This document shows positions 50,727 to 60,198 of a stretch of 64,000 bases of DNA, one piece after another. Below the pieces are notes generated by a model. The model was not told the DNA's origin and ran no database searches. It saw only the letters and a list, made by a program, of their open reading frames with translations. The translations under genes and the position numbers were made by a program. The DNA is taken from positions 248,001 to 312,000 of the forward strand of contig NZ_LVEJ01000023.1 in NCBI RefSeq assembly GCF_001648775.1, read 5' to 3'. The DNA comes from Pseudomonas fluorescens (GTDB taxonomy: Bacteria > Pseudomonadota > Gammaproteobacteria > Pseudomonadales > Pseudomonadaceae). The first letter of the stretch is position 1. The number at the start of each line of letters is the position of its first letter.

Positions 50727-51515
50727 TCAAGCCTTAAGAAACGCCAACACGCGATCGCTGAAAGCCGCGCCAGCCTGCACATTCGACAGATGCGCCGCAT
50801 AGAACTCGGCGTACTCGGCACCGCGCACGTGTTCCTGAATGAAATGCCCACCGGACGGCGGCGTCACCGCATCTTCAGTGCCGGCAATCACCAGCAACGG
50901 CACATTGATCGACGCCAGTTGCTCACGGAAATCGGCATCACGCACCGCCGCGCAATTGGCCGCGTAACCTTCAGGCGAAGTCGCTGCGAGCATGTCAGTA
51001 ATCTGCTTGGCAGTTGCTGGATGGGCTGCAGAAAAGTCCGGGGTAAACCAGCGGGCAATCGACGCATCGCGCAGCGCAACCATCGCCGCCGCGCCGTCAC
51101 GCAGCACGGTTTCGATGCGTGGATTCCACACCGACGGATCGCCGATTTTTGCCGCCGTGTTGCAGACGATCAGCTTGTTCAACCGATGCCCGGCGTTGAT
51201 CCCCAGCCATTGGCCGATCAAGCCGCCCATCGACAATCCGCAAAAATGCGCACGCTCAATGTGCAGCGCATCGAGCAAGCCGAGGACGTCGTGACCGAGT
51301 TGCTCGATGCTGTACGGCCCCGGCGTGACCAGCGATTGGCCGTGCCCGCGAGTGTCAAAACGCAGCACACGAAAGTGCTCGGTAAACGCCGGCATCTGTA
51401 CGTCCCACATGTGCAGATCAGTGCCCAACGAATTGGACAACACCAGCACCGGCGCATCGACCGGGCCTTCAATTTGATAGTGCAGTTCGCCATCGGCGAG
51501 TTGAACGAAAGCCAC
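50727..51515 (-). CDS. pcaD: 3-oxoadipate enol-lactonase PcaD
   Basis: 262-aa alpha/beta hydrolase that opens beta-ketoadipate enol-lactone to beta-ketoadipate. Oxyanion stretch NSLGTDLHMWD, nucleophile Ser95 in FCGLSMGGLIGQWLG, and the acid and His near VIAGTEDAVTPP and HLSNVQA. Located 12 bases after pcaB and 13 before pcaC, one transcript. Confidence 0.94.
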   Translation of the reverse strand: MAFVQLADGELHYQIEGPVDAPVLVLSNSLGTDLHMWDVQMPAFTEHFRVLRFDTRGHGQSLVTPGPYSIEQLGHDVLGLLDALHIERAHFCGLSMGGLIGQWLGINAGHRLNKLIVCNTAAKIGDPSVWNPRIETVLRDGAAAMVALRDASIARWFTPDFSAAHPATAKQITDMLAATSPEGYAANCAAVRDADFREQLASINVPLLVIAGTEDAVTPPSGGHFIQEHVRGAEYAEFYAAHLSNVQAGAAFSDRVLAFLKA

Positions 51516-51527
51516 AGCCCTCTCCTT

Positions 51528-52892
51528 TCAGACAGACAATGCGTTGTGTTCGGCCACCGCGCGCTCGACCCAGGTTTTGGCCTGACCGAGGTAATGGGCG
51601 GGGTTCAAAAGATCATCGAGTTCAGCGCTGCTCAACTCGGCGGTGACCTTGGGTTCGTCACCGAGCACGGCGCGCAAATGGCGTTGCTCGGCCACTGCGC
51701 GTTTGCAGCATTGTTCGAGCAGATGATGCGCGGTGTCGCGGCCGACCCGTTGCGCGAGCACAATGCTCACCGCTTCGGCGAGCACCAACCCTTGAGTCAA
51801 ATCGAGGTTTCGGGCCATGCGCACGGCATCGACTTCCAGACACTCGGCGAGCAATTTCGCCTGTTGCAACGAACCGGAAACCAGGCAGCAAATCTCCGGC
51901 AGAGTTTCCCACTCGGCATGCCACAAGCCGAGGCTGCGTTCATGCTCTTGCGGCATCGCACTGAACAGCGTCGAAACCAGACCGGGCACACGTGTCGCTG
52001 CGCCAATCAACACCGCTGCGCCGACCGGATTGCGTTTGTGCGGCATGGTCGACGAGCCGCCCTTGCCCGGCGCTGAAGGTTCGAACACTTCCGCAGCTTC
52101 AGTCTGCATCAACAGGCTGATGTCGCGGCCGAATTTGCCGAGGCTGCCGGCGATCAAACCGAGCACCGCGCCGAACTCGACCACGCGATCACGCTGGGTG
52201 TGCCACGGTTGTTCGGGCAAGCTCAGTTGCAGTTCTTCGGCCAGCGCCTGGGCAATCGGCAAGGCCTGTTCGCCAAGTGCTGCGAGCGTGCCGGATGCGC
52301 CGCCGAATTGCAGCACCAGCAGACGCGGCTTGAGTTCGCGCAGACGCTGACGGCTGCGAGTCACCGCGCCCAACCACCCGGCGATTTTCATGCCGAGGGT
52401 GACCGGCGTCGCGTGCTGCAGCCAGGTACGCCCGGCCAGCGGCGTCGCAGCATGACGTTGTGCTTGAACAGCGAGAGAGTCAGCCAGTTGCGCCAGATCG
52501 CTTTCAATCAACTCCAGCGCCTGACGCAATTGCAGCACCAGCCCGGAATCCATCACGTCCTGACTGGTCGCGCCCAAATGCACATAACGCTCGGCTTCTG
52601 CGTCGCTGGCAGCAATCTGTTTGCCCAACGCCTTGACCAGCGGAATCGCCGAATTGCCGGCCGTGGCAATCGCCTCGCCCAGTGCCGCGAAGTCATACAG
52701 TCCCGCAGCGCACGCCGCCGCGATGGGCGCGACGGCAGACGCCGGAATCAAACCCACCCGTGCCTCGGCGCGGGCCAACGCGGCTTCAAAGTCGAGCATC
52801 GCCTGCACGCGGCCCTGATCGCAGAACACTTCGCGCATATCGCGGGCAGTGAAGTAGGCATCGAACAATTGATTGCCCGGTCGCTGAGTCAT
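51528..52892 (-). CDS. pcaB: 3-carboxy-cis,cis-muconate cycloisomerase PcaB
   Basis: 454-aa fumarase/aspartase-superfamily enzyme that lactonises beta-carboxymuconate to gamma-carboxymuconolactone. The superfamily signature GGSSTMPHKRNP is near residue 280, with catalytic Ser in it; the HLGATSQDVMDSGL block and TWLQHATPVTLGMK provide further active-site residues. ATG 52892 has AAGGA 7 bases upstream; the 14-codon extension is rejected. 46 bases after pcaT. Confidence 0.94.
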   Translation of the reverse strand: MTQRPGNQLFDAYFTARDMREVFCDQGRVQAMLDFEAALARAEARVGLIPASAVAPIAAACAAGLYDFAALGEAIATAGNSAIPLVKALGKQIAASDAEAERYVHLGATSQDVMDSGLVLQLRQALELIESDLAQLADSLAVQAQRHAATPLAGRTWLQHATPVTLGMKIAGWLGAVTRSRQRLRELKPRLLVLQFGGASGTLAALGEQALPIAQALAEELQLSLPEQPWHTQRDRVVEFGAVLGLIAGSLGKFGRDISLLMQTEAAEVFEPSAPGKGGSSTMPHKRNPVGAAVLIGAATRVPGLVSTLFSAMPQEHERSLGLWHAEWETLPEICCLVSGSLQQAKLLAECLEVDAVRMARNLDLTQGLVLAEAVSIVLAQRVGRDTAHHLLEQCCKRAVAEQRHLRAVLGDEPKVTAELSSAELDDLLNPAHYLGQAKTWVERAVAEHNALSV

Positions 52893-52938
52893 AAACAGTC
52901 CTTGCCGGCGCGGGCCATCACGGCCCGCGCGCATCGGG

Positions 52939-54234
52939 TTAGAGATCGTGGTGCAAGTACGCCGCCTGTTTCGGCAAGCGCAGGCTGAACAGGAACGCGA
53001 TCGCCATCATGGCCGTCACGTACCAGTAGAAGGAGTTTTCCATGCCGATGTTCTTCAGGCTCAGCGCGACGAACTCCGCCGAACCGCCGAAGATTGCATT
53101 GGCCACCGCGTAGGCCAGACCAACGCCAAGGGCGCGCACCTCAGGCGGGAACATTTCGGCTTTCACCAGGCCGCTGATCGAGGTGTAGAAACTGACGATC
53201 GCCAGCGCCACGGTGATCAGCACAAATGCGAGGAACGGACTGCTGACGCTTTTCAGGCTCAACAGAATCGGCACGGTGAACAGCGTGCCGAGCGCGCCGA
53301 ACCAGAGCATCGAATTACGTCGGCCGATCTTGTCGGCAAGCATGCCGAACAGTGGCTGCATGCACATATACAGGAACAGCGCGCCGGTCATGATGTAGCT
53401 GGCGGTCTTGGCGTGCATGCCGGCAGTGTTCACCAGGTACTTCTGCATGTAGGTGGTGAAGGTGTAGAAAATCAGCGAGCCACCGGCGGTGTAACCGAGC
53501 ACGGTGATGAACGCGGCTTTGTGATCGCGAAACAGTGCGCTGATGCTGCCGGCGTCTTTGTGTCCGCGGGTTTCCTTGTTGGTGGTTTCTTTCAGCGAAC
53601 GACGCAGGAACAGCGAAATCAGCGCCGCCACTGCGCCGACCACAAACGGAATCCGCCAGCCGTAGGCGCGCAGATCGTCTTCAGTGAGGAACTGTTGCAG
53701 GATTACCACCAGCGACACCGCCAACAGTTGCCCGCCGATCAGGGTCACGTACTGGAACGAGGCGAAAAATCCGCGCTGGCCCTTGAGCGCGACTTCGCTC
53801 ATGTAAGTCGCGGTGGTGCCGTACTCGCCGCCGACCGACAGGCCTTGCAGCAAGCGTGCGAACAGCAGCAGCACCGGCGCCCAGACACCGATGTCCTTGT
53901 AGGTCGGCAGGCAGGCGATCAGCAACGAGCCAAAGCACATCATCAGAATCGAGATGAGCATCGAGTTCTTGCGCCCGTGCTTGTCCGCCACCCGGCCGAA
54001 AATCCAGCCACCGATCGGCCGCATCAGGAAACCGGCGGCGAACACGCCGGCGGTGTTGACCAGTTGCACCGTCGGGTTATCGGAAGGGAAAAACGCCGGG
54101 GCGAAATAGATCGCGCAAAAGGCGTAGACGTAGAAGTCGAACCATTCGACGAGGTTGCCGGACGAGGCGCCGACAATGGCAAAGATGCGCTTGCTGCGCT
54201 CTTCACCCGTGTAATGAGAGGTGGTGGTTGTCAT
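52939..54234 (-). CDS. pcaT: Dicarboxylate MFS transporter PcaT (beta-ketoadipate uptake)
   Basis: 431-aa inner-membrane symporter of the metabolite:H+ (MHS, KgtP-like) family. GASSGNLVEWFDFYVYAFCAIYFAPAFFP, GWIFGRVADKHGRKNSM and RLLQGLSVGGEYGTTATYMSE are MHS hallmarks. Position between pcaG and pcaB matches PcaT, which in P. putida takes up beta-ketoadipate. A 2-oxoglutarate role (KgtP-like) cannot be excluded by sequence alone, but context favours PcaT. Confidence 0.88.
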   Translation of the reverse strand: MTTTTSHYTGEERSKRIFAIVGASSGNLVEWFDFYVYAFCAIYFAPAFFPSDNPTVQLVNTAGVFAAGFLMRPIGGWIFGRVADKHGRKNSMLISILMMCFGSLLIACLPTYKDIGVWAPVLLLFARLLQGLSVGGEYGTTATYMSEVALKGQRGFFASFQYVTLIGGQLLAVSLVVILQQFLTEDDLRAYGWRIPFVVGAVAALISLFLRRSLKETTNKETRGHKDAGSISALFRDHKAAFITVLGYTAGGSLIFYTFTTYMQKYLVNTAGMHAKTASYIMTGALFLYMCMQPLFGMLADKIGRRNSMLWFGALGTLFTVPILLSLKSVSSPFLAFVLITVALAIVSFYTSISGLVKAEMFPPEVRALGVGLAYAVANAIFGGSAEFVALSLKNIGMENSFYWYVTAMMAIAFLFSLRLPKQAAYLHHDL

Positions 54235-54322
54235 TGTTTTTCACTCGATAGGGACAGTGAGAGTCTAGACATACTTTGCAACAGTCCCGTTCCACAGTTC
54301 CATCTGCAACACAGTTCTCCCC

Positions 54323-54412
54323 TGTGGGAGCGAGCCTGCTCGCGAAGAGGGAGTGTCAGACGACATTTATGTTGGCTGACCCACCGCTTTCGCGAGCAGG
54401 CTCGCTCCCACA
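54323..54412. repeat. REP doublet 16 (class B) inside the pca cluster
   Basis: Occupies the 196-base gap between pcaG and pcaT; a possible attenuation or mRNA-stability point. Confidence 0.95.
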
Positions 54413-54430
54413 GGGGATGGTGGTGATCTA

Positions 54431-54997
54431 TTAATAATCGAAGAACACGGTCTCGGCGTCGGTGCCCTGCAAAATCACATTCCACTGGTAAACACCCGAG
54501 GCGTCCTTCTTCGCCAGCAACGTACTGCGGCGTTCAGCCGGGACGCATTCGAGCAACGGATCATCAACGTTGGCCGGCTCGCCCTCAAAGTAGATCCGCG
54601 TCAGCAAGTGCTTGACCAAGCCACGGGCGAACACCAACACCACCAGATGTGGCGCCTGGGTCGAGCCCTTCAAGCCTTCAACCGTACCCGGCTTGATCGT
54701 GGTGAAACGAAACCGCCCTTCAGCATCCACCGGCACCCTGCCAAAGCCTTCAAAATTCGGATCGAGCGGTTTGTCCTGCTCGTCTTCCGGGTGGTCATAC
54801 TTGCCGGCAGCATTCGCTTGCCAGACTTCAAGCATGGCGTCGTTGACGACATCGCCATTGCCATCCACCACTTGCCCGGTGATCGCCACGCGCTCGCCGA
54901 GGGTTTGCTCGACGGTGAGGTCTTCGCGGTTCAGCCAGGTCAGGCCGATGTGGTAATACGGCCCGACGGTGTGGGACGTGGTCGCAGTCAGCGTCAT
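54431..54997 (-). CDS. pcaG: Protocatechuate 3,4-dioxygenase alpha subunit PcaG
   Basis: 188-aa subunit of the intradiol ring-cleaving enzyme. TSHTVGPYYHIGLTW is the conserved start, followed by the same beta-sandwich as PcaH (VVDGNGDVVNDAMLEVWQANAAGKYDHPED, FRFTTIKPGTV) but without the iron ligands. ATG 54997 with GGAGAAA upstream; it begins one base after the pcaH stop, so subunits are made in equal amounts. Confidence 0.95.
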   Translation of the reverse strand: MTLTATTSHTVGPYYHIGLTWLNREDLTVEQTLGERVAITGQVVDGNGDVVNDAMLEVWQANAAGKYDHPEDEQDKPLDPNFEGFGRVPVDAEGRFRFTTIKPGTVEGLKGSTQAPHLVVLVFARGLVKHLLTRIYFEGEPANVDDPLLECVPAERRSTLLAKKDASGVYQWNVILQGTDAETVFFDY

Positions 54998-54998
54998 C

Positions 54999-55703
54999 TT
55001 ATTTCTCCATCGGCGTGGCTTCACGCCCGCGCAGCACGATGTCCCAGCGATAACCGAGGGCGTAGGACGGAATGGTTTTTTCCAGATCGAAACTGGCGAT
55101 CAGGCGTTCCTTGGCCGAGGTGTCCGGCACGCAGTTGTAGATCGGGTCGTACGCCAGCAGCGGATCGCCCGGGAAGTACATTTGCGTGACCAGACGGGTG
55201 AGGATGCTCGGCCCGAACAGCGAAAAGTGGATATGCGCCGGGCGCCAGGCGTTGTGGTGGTTGCCCCACGGGTAGGCGCCGGGTTTGATGGTCTGGAACT
55301 GATACCAGCCGTCAGCATCGGTGACGGTGCGGCCGGTGCCGGTGAAGTTCGGGTCCAGCGGCGCGTCGTGCAGGTCGCGCTTGTGGTTGTAGCGGCCGGC
55401 GGCGTTGGCCTGCCAGATCTCCACGAGAATCCCCGGCACCGGCAGACCGTTTTCATCGAGCACGCGACCGTGAATGATGATGCGTTCGCCCTGTGGCTCG
55501 CCCTCATGCTGGGCAGTCAGGTCGTTGTCGGTGTCGCCGACACGCTCGGCGCCGATGGTCGGCCCGGTGATTTCCGACAGCGAGTGCGGCAGAAACACCA
55601 ACGGCTTCGACGGCGAGCGCAGGTTGGTGGATTGATACGTCGGGTGCAGGTACTCAGGCTGAGTGCCTTCCTGCGGACGACGGTAACCAGGCTTGTCAGA
55701 CAT
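54999..55703 (-). CDS. pcaH: Protocatechuate 3,4-dioxygenase beta subunit PcaH
   Basis: 234-aa catalytic subunit, with Fe(III). Ligands Tyr105 (GRYNHKR), Tyr144 (AYPWGNHH), His157 and His159 (RPAHIHFS) are all present. It opens protocatechuate between the hydroxyls to beta-carboxy-cis,cis-muconate. Preceded by pcaF with a 36-base gap; followed directly by pcaG. Confidence 0.96.
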   Translation of the reverse strand: MSDKPGYRRPQEGTQPEYLHPTYQSTNLRSPSKPLVFLPHSLSEITGPTIGAERVGDTDNDLTAQHEGEPQGERIIIHGRVLDENGLPVPGILVEIWQANAAGRYNHKRDLHDAPLDPNFTGTGRTVTDADGWYQFQTIKPGAYPWGNHHNAWRPAHIHFSLFGPSILTRLVTQMYFPGDPLLAYDPIYNCVPDTSAKERLIASFDLEKTIPSYALGYRWDIVLRGREATPMEK

Positions 55704-55739
55704 GTTGCTTTCCTCTGTTCTTTTTCGTCACGGCTTGCG

Positions 55740-56945
55740 TCAGACGCGTTCGATGGCCAGGGCCAGACCTTGGCCGACACCGACGCACATGGTCGCCAGA
55801 CCTTTCTTGCCACCGGTCTTTTCCAGCTGATGCAGCGCGGTCAACACCAAACGCGCGCCGCTCATGCCCAGCGGGTGACCCAAGGCAATGGCGCCACCGT
55901 TCGGGTTGACCTGCGCGGCGTCATCCGCCAGGCCCAGTTCACGCAGCACCGCCAAACCCTGGCTGGCAAACGCTTCGTTGAGTTCGATCACGTCGAAATC
56001 GCTGACGGCTACGCCAAGGCGCTCGATCAATTTGCGTACCGCCGGCACCGGGCCGATGCCCATCACCCGAGGTGCGACTCCGGCGCTGGCCATGCCGAGC
56101 ACTTTGGCGCGGGCGGTCAGACCGTGTTTTTTCACCGCTTCGGCAGAAGCCAGAATCAGCGCGGCGGCACCGTCGTTGACGCCGGAGGCATTGCCGGCGG
56201 TGACGGTTTTGTCCGGGCCGTTGACCGGCTTCAATTTTGTCAGCGCTTCAATCGTGGTGTCGGCGCGCGGATGCTCGTCCTGGCTGACCACGGTTTCGCC
56301 CTTCTTGTGCGCGATCCGTACTTCGACGATTTCTTCAGCGAAGTAGCCGGCAGCCTGCGCGGCGTCGGTGCGTTGCTGACTGCGCAGGGCAAACGCATCT
56401 TGGTCTTCGCGCGAGACTTTATAGTCGTCGGCAACGTTGTCAGCGGTCTGCGGCATCGCATCGACGCCATACTGCGCCTTCATCAACGGGTTGATGAAAC
56501 GCCAGCCGATGGTGGTGTCTTCCAGTTTCATGTTGCGCGAAAACGCCGCGTCAGCCTTGCCCATCACGAACGGCGCGCGCGACATCGACTCGACACCCCC
56601 GGCAATCGCCAGCTCCATCTCGCCGCTGGCAATCGCACGGAACGCGGTGCCGATCGCGTCCATGCCCGAAGCGCAAAGGCGATTGAGGGTCACACCCGGC
56701 ACCGTCTCCGGCAGGCCGGCCAGCAACAGCGCCATGCGCGCGACGTTGCGGTTGTCTTCGCCGGCCTGGTTGGCGCAGCCGAGGAAGACTTCGTCGATGG
56801 CGTTCCAGTCCACGGAGGGATTGCGTTCCATCAGGGCCTTGATCGGCACGGCGGCCAGGTCATCGGCGCGAACGGCGGACAGTCCGCCGCCAAAACGGCC
56901 GATCGGGGTGCGAATCGCGTCGCAGATATAAACGTCACGCATCAT
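55740..56945 (-). CDS. pcaF: 3-oxoadipyl-CoA thiolase PcaF
   Basis: 401-aa thiolase that splits beta-ketoadipyl-CoA into succinyl-CoA and acetyl-CoA. Nucleophile Cys91 (LNRLCASGMDA), His in GGAIALGHPLGMSGAR and a second Cys in MCVGVGQG. MRDVYICDAIRTPIGRFGG is the PcaF-type start. The ATG at 56945 overlaps the pcaJ stop (ATGATG), so either of two adjacent ATGs could start. Confidence 0.95.
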   Translation of the reverse strand: MMRDVYICDAIRTPIGRFGGGLSAVRADDLAAVPIKALMERNPSVDWNAIDEVFLGCANQAGEDNRNVARMALLLAGLPETVPGVTLNRLCASGMDAIGTAFRAIASGEMELAIAGGVESMSRAPFVMGKADAAFSRNMKLEDTTIGWRFINPLMKAQYGVDAMPQTADNVADDYKVSREDQDAFALRSQQRTDAAQAAGYFAEEIVEVRIAHKKGETVVSQDEHPRADTTIEALTKLKPVNGPDKTVTAGNASGVNDGAAALILASAEAVKKHGLTARAKVLGMASAGVAPRVMGIGPVPAVRKLIERLGVAVSDFDVIELNEAFASQGLAVLRELGLADDAAQVNPNGGAIALGHPLGMSGARLVLTALHQLEKTGGKKGLATMCVGVGQGLALAIERV

Positions 56946-57721
56946 GCTTCTCCCGGTGCCTGGCCGTGGGCGGCGGCGGTGCGCGCTTCGAGGTCGCGCA
57001 GTGCGGTCAGTTCGACGTCGGTCGGCTCCGCGGTGGTTTCGACGTTGTCAGCAAAACGAATCGCCCAACCGGTGGCCGCCACCACTTGCTCGCGGGTCAC
57101 GCCCGGGTGCAGTGCGCTGACCACAAATTCATGGGTGCCCGCTTCCGGTTCCATGATGCACAGGTCGGTGATGATCCCGACCGGCCCGGCGCCCGGCAGG
57201 CCCAGACGTTTGCGCGAATCGCCGCCCTCGCCGTGACCGACCGAGGTGATGAAATCGAGCTTGTCGACAAACGAGCGCGCCGACTGTTTAAGGATGATCA
57301 ACACGCTTTTCGCCGAACCGGCAATCTCCGGCGCGCCACCGGCACCCGGCAGACGGACTTTCGGCGAGAAGTAATCGCCGACCACAGTGGTGTTGATGTT
57401 GCCGAAACGGTCGACCTGCGCGGCGCCGAGAAAACCGACGTCGATGCGCCCGCCCTGCAGCCAATAGCGAAAAATCTCACCGGTGGGTACCACGGTGTCA
57501 GCGGTTTCCGCCAGTTCGCCGTCACCGATGGACAGCGGCAGCACGCTCGGCTTGGCGCCAATCGGGCCCGATTCGTAGATCAGCACCACGTCGGGCGATG
57601 AGGTCAAGCGCGCGAGGTTGGCGGCTTTCGACGGCAGGCCGATGCCGACGAAGCACACCGAGCCGTTCTTCAGGCGACGGGCCGCGGCGACGGTCATCAT
57701 TTCATTGGTGGTGTAAGTCAT
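56942..57721 (-). CDS. pcaJ: 3-oxoadipate CoA-transferase subunit B PcaJ
   Basis: 259-aa subunit. The active-site Glu50 lies in LIYESGPIGAKP, the family I CoA-transferase pattern. With PcaI it moves CoA from succinyl-CoA to beta-ketoadipate. Its ATG shares a base with the pcaI stop (TAATG) and its stop overlaps pcaF. C-terminal VTREQVVAATGWAIRFADNVE is conserved in this group. Confidence 0.94.
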   Translation of the reverse strand: MTYTTNEMMTVAAARRLKNGSVCFVGIGLPSKAANLARLTSSPDVVLIYESGPIGAKPSVLPLSIGDGELAETADTVVPTGEIFRYWLQGGRIDVGFLGAAQVDRFGNINTTVVGDYFSPKVRLPGAGGAPEIAGSAKSVLIILKQSARSFVDKLDFITSVGHGEGGDSRKRLGLPGAGPVGIITDLCIMEPEAGTHEFVVSALHPGVTREQVVAATGWAIRFADNVETTAEPTDVELTALRDLEARTAAAHGQAPGEA

Positions 57722-58578
57722 TACTTGGCCTCCGAAGCAGCGGCCAACTTGGCCTGGAACTCGCTGAAGTCAGCGCAGCCATGGATGTATTCGTTGATCC
57801 ACGCGGTAAACGTCTGACGGTCGCGGGCGATCGGATCCCACGCCTGATAGAAACGATTGTCGCGCTCGTTGTAACCATGGGCGTAGGACGGATGCGCGCC
57901 ACCGGGCACGTGGCAGACCGCGCTCAAGGCCCAGGTCGGCAACACGCAGGAGTTCATCGGTGCGTTGAGGTTATCGACGATTTCTTCGACGGTGACGATG
58001 CAGCGCTTGGCGGCCAGTGCGGCTTCTTTCTGCACACCGAGGATGCCCCACAGCAGCACGTTGCCCTGGCGGTCGGCTTTCTGTGCGTGGATCACGGTGA
58101 CGTCCGGACGCACCGACGGTACGGCCGCCAACACTTCACCGGTGAACGGGCAGGTCACGGTTTTGATCAGCGGATTGACCTTCGGCAGGTCAGAACCGGC
58201 GTAGGCGCGCAGCACCGCGAACGGCAGGCCGGATGCGCCGGCGACGTAGGCATTGGCGAGGTCGGCGTGGCTGTGTTCTTCGATTTCCAGCGCGTGCGGC
58301 CACTGTTTCTCGACCGCGTCGCGCAGACGGTGCAGCGAACCCACGCCCGGGTTACCGCCCCAGGAGAAGATCAGTTTGCGTGCACAACCGGCACCGATCA
58401 GCTGGTCGTAGATCAGGTCGGGCGTCATCCGCACCAGCGTCAGATCTTTCTTGCCCTGACGAATGATTTCATGACCTGCGGCCGTAGGGATCAGGTGAGT
58501 GAAGCCTTCGAGCGCGACGGTGTCGCCGTCGTTGACGAATTGCTTCACCGCGTCGTGCAGCGAAAGGATCTCAGCCAT
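57721..58578 (-). CDS. pcaI: 3-oxoadipate CoA-transferase subunit A PcaI
   Basis: 285-aa subunit. VALEGFTHLIPTAAGHEIIRQG, SWGGNPGVGSLHRLRDAVE and ASGLPFAVLRAYAGSDL are typical of PcaI/CatI. ATG 58578 has GGGAG about 9 bases upstream and begins MAEILSLHDAV; the longer frame to 58647 is rejected. First gene of pcaIJFHGTBDC; two PcaR-type boxes stand 100-135 bases upstream. Confidence 0.94.
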   Translation of the reverse strand: MAEILSLHDAVKQFVNDGDTVALEGFTHLIPTAAGHEIIRQGKKDLTLVRMTPDLIYDQLIGAGCARKLIFSWGGNPGVGSLHRLRDAVEKQWPHALEIEEHSHADLANAYVAGASGLPFAVLRAYAGSDLPKVNPLIKTVTCPFTGEVLAAVPSVRPDVTVIHAQKADRQGNVLLWGILGVQKEAALAAKRCIVTVEEIVDNLNAPMNSCVLPTWALSAVCHVPGGAHPSYAHGYNERDNRFYQAWDPIARDRQTFTAWINEYIHGCADFSEFQAKLAAASEAK

Positions 58579-58678
58579 GGAGCGGGCTCCCGTTTTTGTA
58601 ATGAATCGCCAGTGATAAAAAGGCGCGAGGTTCAGCGCCGGAGTCACTGAAGATTAAGCCTGGGAAATGTGCCAAACA

Positions 58679-58712
58679 ATCCGATAATCGACTGAGTGTT
58701 CGTTTATCGAAC
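58679..58712 (-). promoter_or_regulatory. Two PcaR-type boxes at the pcaIJFHGTBDC promoter
   Basis: Box 1 (58698-58712) reads GTTCGTTTATCGAAC on this strand, a near-palindrome; box 2 (58679-58693) has the core CGATAATCG. Their centres are 19 bases apart, two helical turns. Fits activation by the PcaR IclR-type protein. Confidence 0.75.
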
Positions 58713-58746
58713 AGATTGTTATTTCCCTAACAATCAAGATCAAAGG

Positions 58747-58814
58747 CTTCGCCAGCAAGGCCGCTCCCACATTTTGAAATGCATTCCAATGTGGGAGCGA
58801 GCTTGCTCGCGAAG
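58747..58814. repeat. REP doublet 17 (class A, left unit variant)
   Basis: Left unit reads CTTCGCCAGCAAGGCCGCTCC, differing at several bases; the right unit is normal. Lies between pcaK and the pcaI promoter. Confidence 0.88.
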
Positions 58815-58851
58815 GGGCCAGAACATTCAAAGAAAATTCTGACAGTAGTAC

Positions 58852-60198
58852 TCAAGTCGCATCCGCATGGCTGACCATACCTTTGATCAGCACCGCCGTG
58901 GTGGCCAACGCCGCCGGAATCACCAACGCCGTCAGCACCTGCTCGAAATTCCAGCCAAGCCCCAGCAACGTCGCGCCCATCCACGCCCCGAGAATCGCGC
59001 CGAAGCGACCAATTCCCAACATCCACGACACGCCGGTCGCCCGCCCCTGCGTCGGATAAAACCGCGCCGCCAGTGATGGCATCGCCGATTGCGCGCCGTT
59101 GACGCACATCCCCGCGACCAGTACCAAAGTCGCCAACAAGGTGATGTTGCCCAGGCTCTGCCCCACCGCGTAGGCAAACACCCCGGCCAGCAGGTAGAAC
59201 GAGCCGATGACCTTGTGCGGATTGAAGCGATCCATTGCCCACCCTACCGCGACCGCACTCAACACCCCGCCGAACTGGAACAACGCACCAATGAACGCGG
59301 CTTGTTCCATGCTCGCGCCACTGTCGCGCATCAGCGTCGGCAGCCAACTGGTCAGCAGATAAACAATCACCAGGCCCATGAAATAAGTCAGCCAGAGCAG
59401 CAAAGTGCCGGTGCTGTAGGTGCCAGAGAAGATCACTGCGAACACATTGCGCGCCTTGACGGTTTTCTGTTCCGGCACGCTGAAGCTGGAGGCCTGAGCG
59501 ACAGTGACCGGATCAATCGGCGCCAGAGTCTTGCGAATTTTGTCAGTGCCACGGTTACGCACGACCAGATAGCGCGCCGATTCCGGCAGCCAGAACAGCA
59601 GCACCACGGCGAGGATCAACGGCAGAATCCCGCCGATCATCAGCAGACTGTGCCAGCCGAACGCCGGAATCAGCTTGGCGGAAATAAACCCGCCGCCGGC
59701 CATGCCGAGGTTGAAACCGCAGAACATGCTGGTCACCAACAGCGATTTCTTGCGCTCCGGGGTGTATTCCGAGAGCAGCGTGGTGGCATTGGGCATCCCC
59801 GCGCCCAGACCCAGGCCAGTCAAGAATCGCAGTACCAGCAGTTGTTCAACGTTAGAGCTGTAGGCCGACGCCAGACTGAACGCACCGAACAAAACCACGG
59901 CGCCGACGAGGACGACTTTTCGCCCGAAGCGGTCAGCCAAAGGGCCGGAACCGAGTGCACCGAAAACCATGCCGATCAACGCGGCGCTCATCACCGGGCC
60001 AAGGCTGGCGCGGTCGATGCCCCAGTCCTGCGACAGCGCCGGGGCAATGAAACCCATCGCAGCGGTGTCGAGGCCATCGAGGAATACGATCAGGAAACAC
60101 AGAATCACCACCCGCCACTGATAGCGCGAGATCGGTTGGGCATTGATGAAGGTCTGCACGTCGAGGCATTGACCTACAGCGGACTGAGGCTGGTTCAT
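58852..60198 (-). CDS. pcaK: 4-hydroxybenzoate/protocatechuate MFS transporter PcaK
   Basis: 448-aa inner-membrane symporter, AAHS family, same length as P. putida PcaK. The signature loop FLDGLDTAAMGFIAPALS holds the conserved Asp residues needed for aromatic-acid uptake and chemotaxis, and GPLADRFGRKVVLV is the MFS loop 2-3. ATG 60198 (MNQPQSAVGQCLDVQTFINAQPIS) with GGAATA upstream is chosen over a frame to 60303. Two PcaR-type boxes lie 255-290 bases upstream. Confidence 0.92.
   Translation of the reverse strand: MNQPQSAVGQCLDVQTFINAQPISRYQWRVVILCFLIVFLDGLDTAAMGFIAPALSQDWGIDRASLGPVMSAALIGMVFGALGSGPLADRFGRKVVLVGAVVLFGAFSLASAYSSNVEQLLVLRFLTGLGLGAGMPNATTLLSEYTPERKKSLLVTSMFCGFNLGMAGGGFISAKLIPAFGWHSLLMIGGILPLILAVVLLFWLPESARYLVVRNRGTDKIRKTLAPIDPVTVAQASSFSVPEQKTVKARNVFAVIFSGTYSTGTLLLWLTYFMGLVIVYLLTSWLPTLMRDSGASMEQAAFIGALFQFGGVLSAVAVGWAMDRFNPHKVIGSFYLLAGVFAYAVGQSLGNITLLATLVLVAGMCVNGAQSAMPSLAARFYPTQGRATGVSWMLGIGRFGAILGAWMGATLLGLGWNFEQVLTALVIPAALATTAVLIKGMVSHADAT

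Noticed and set aside
54969..57236. 755-codon rightward frame across pcaH, pcaF and pcaJ
   Set aside because: Lies opposite three certain pca genes, no domain pattern, no ribosome site.
7798..58814. Repeated TGTGGGAGCGAGC units as a CRISPR array
   Set aside because: Units are scattered singly as inverted pairs, without regular spacers or cas genes: REP elements.
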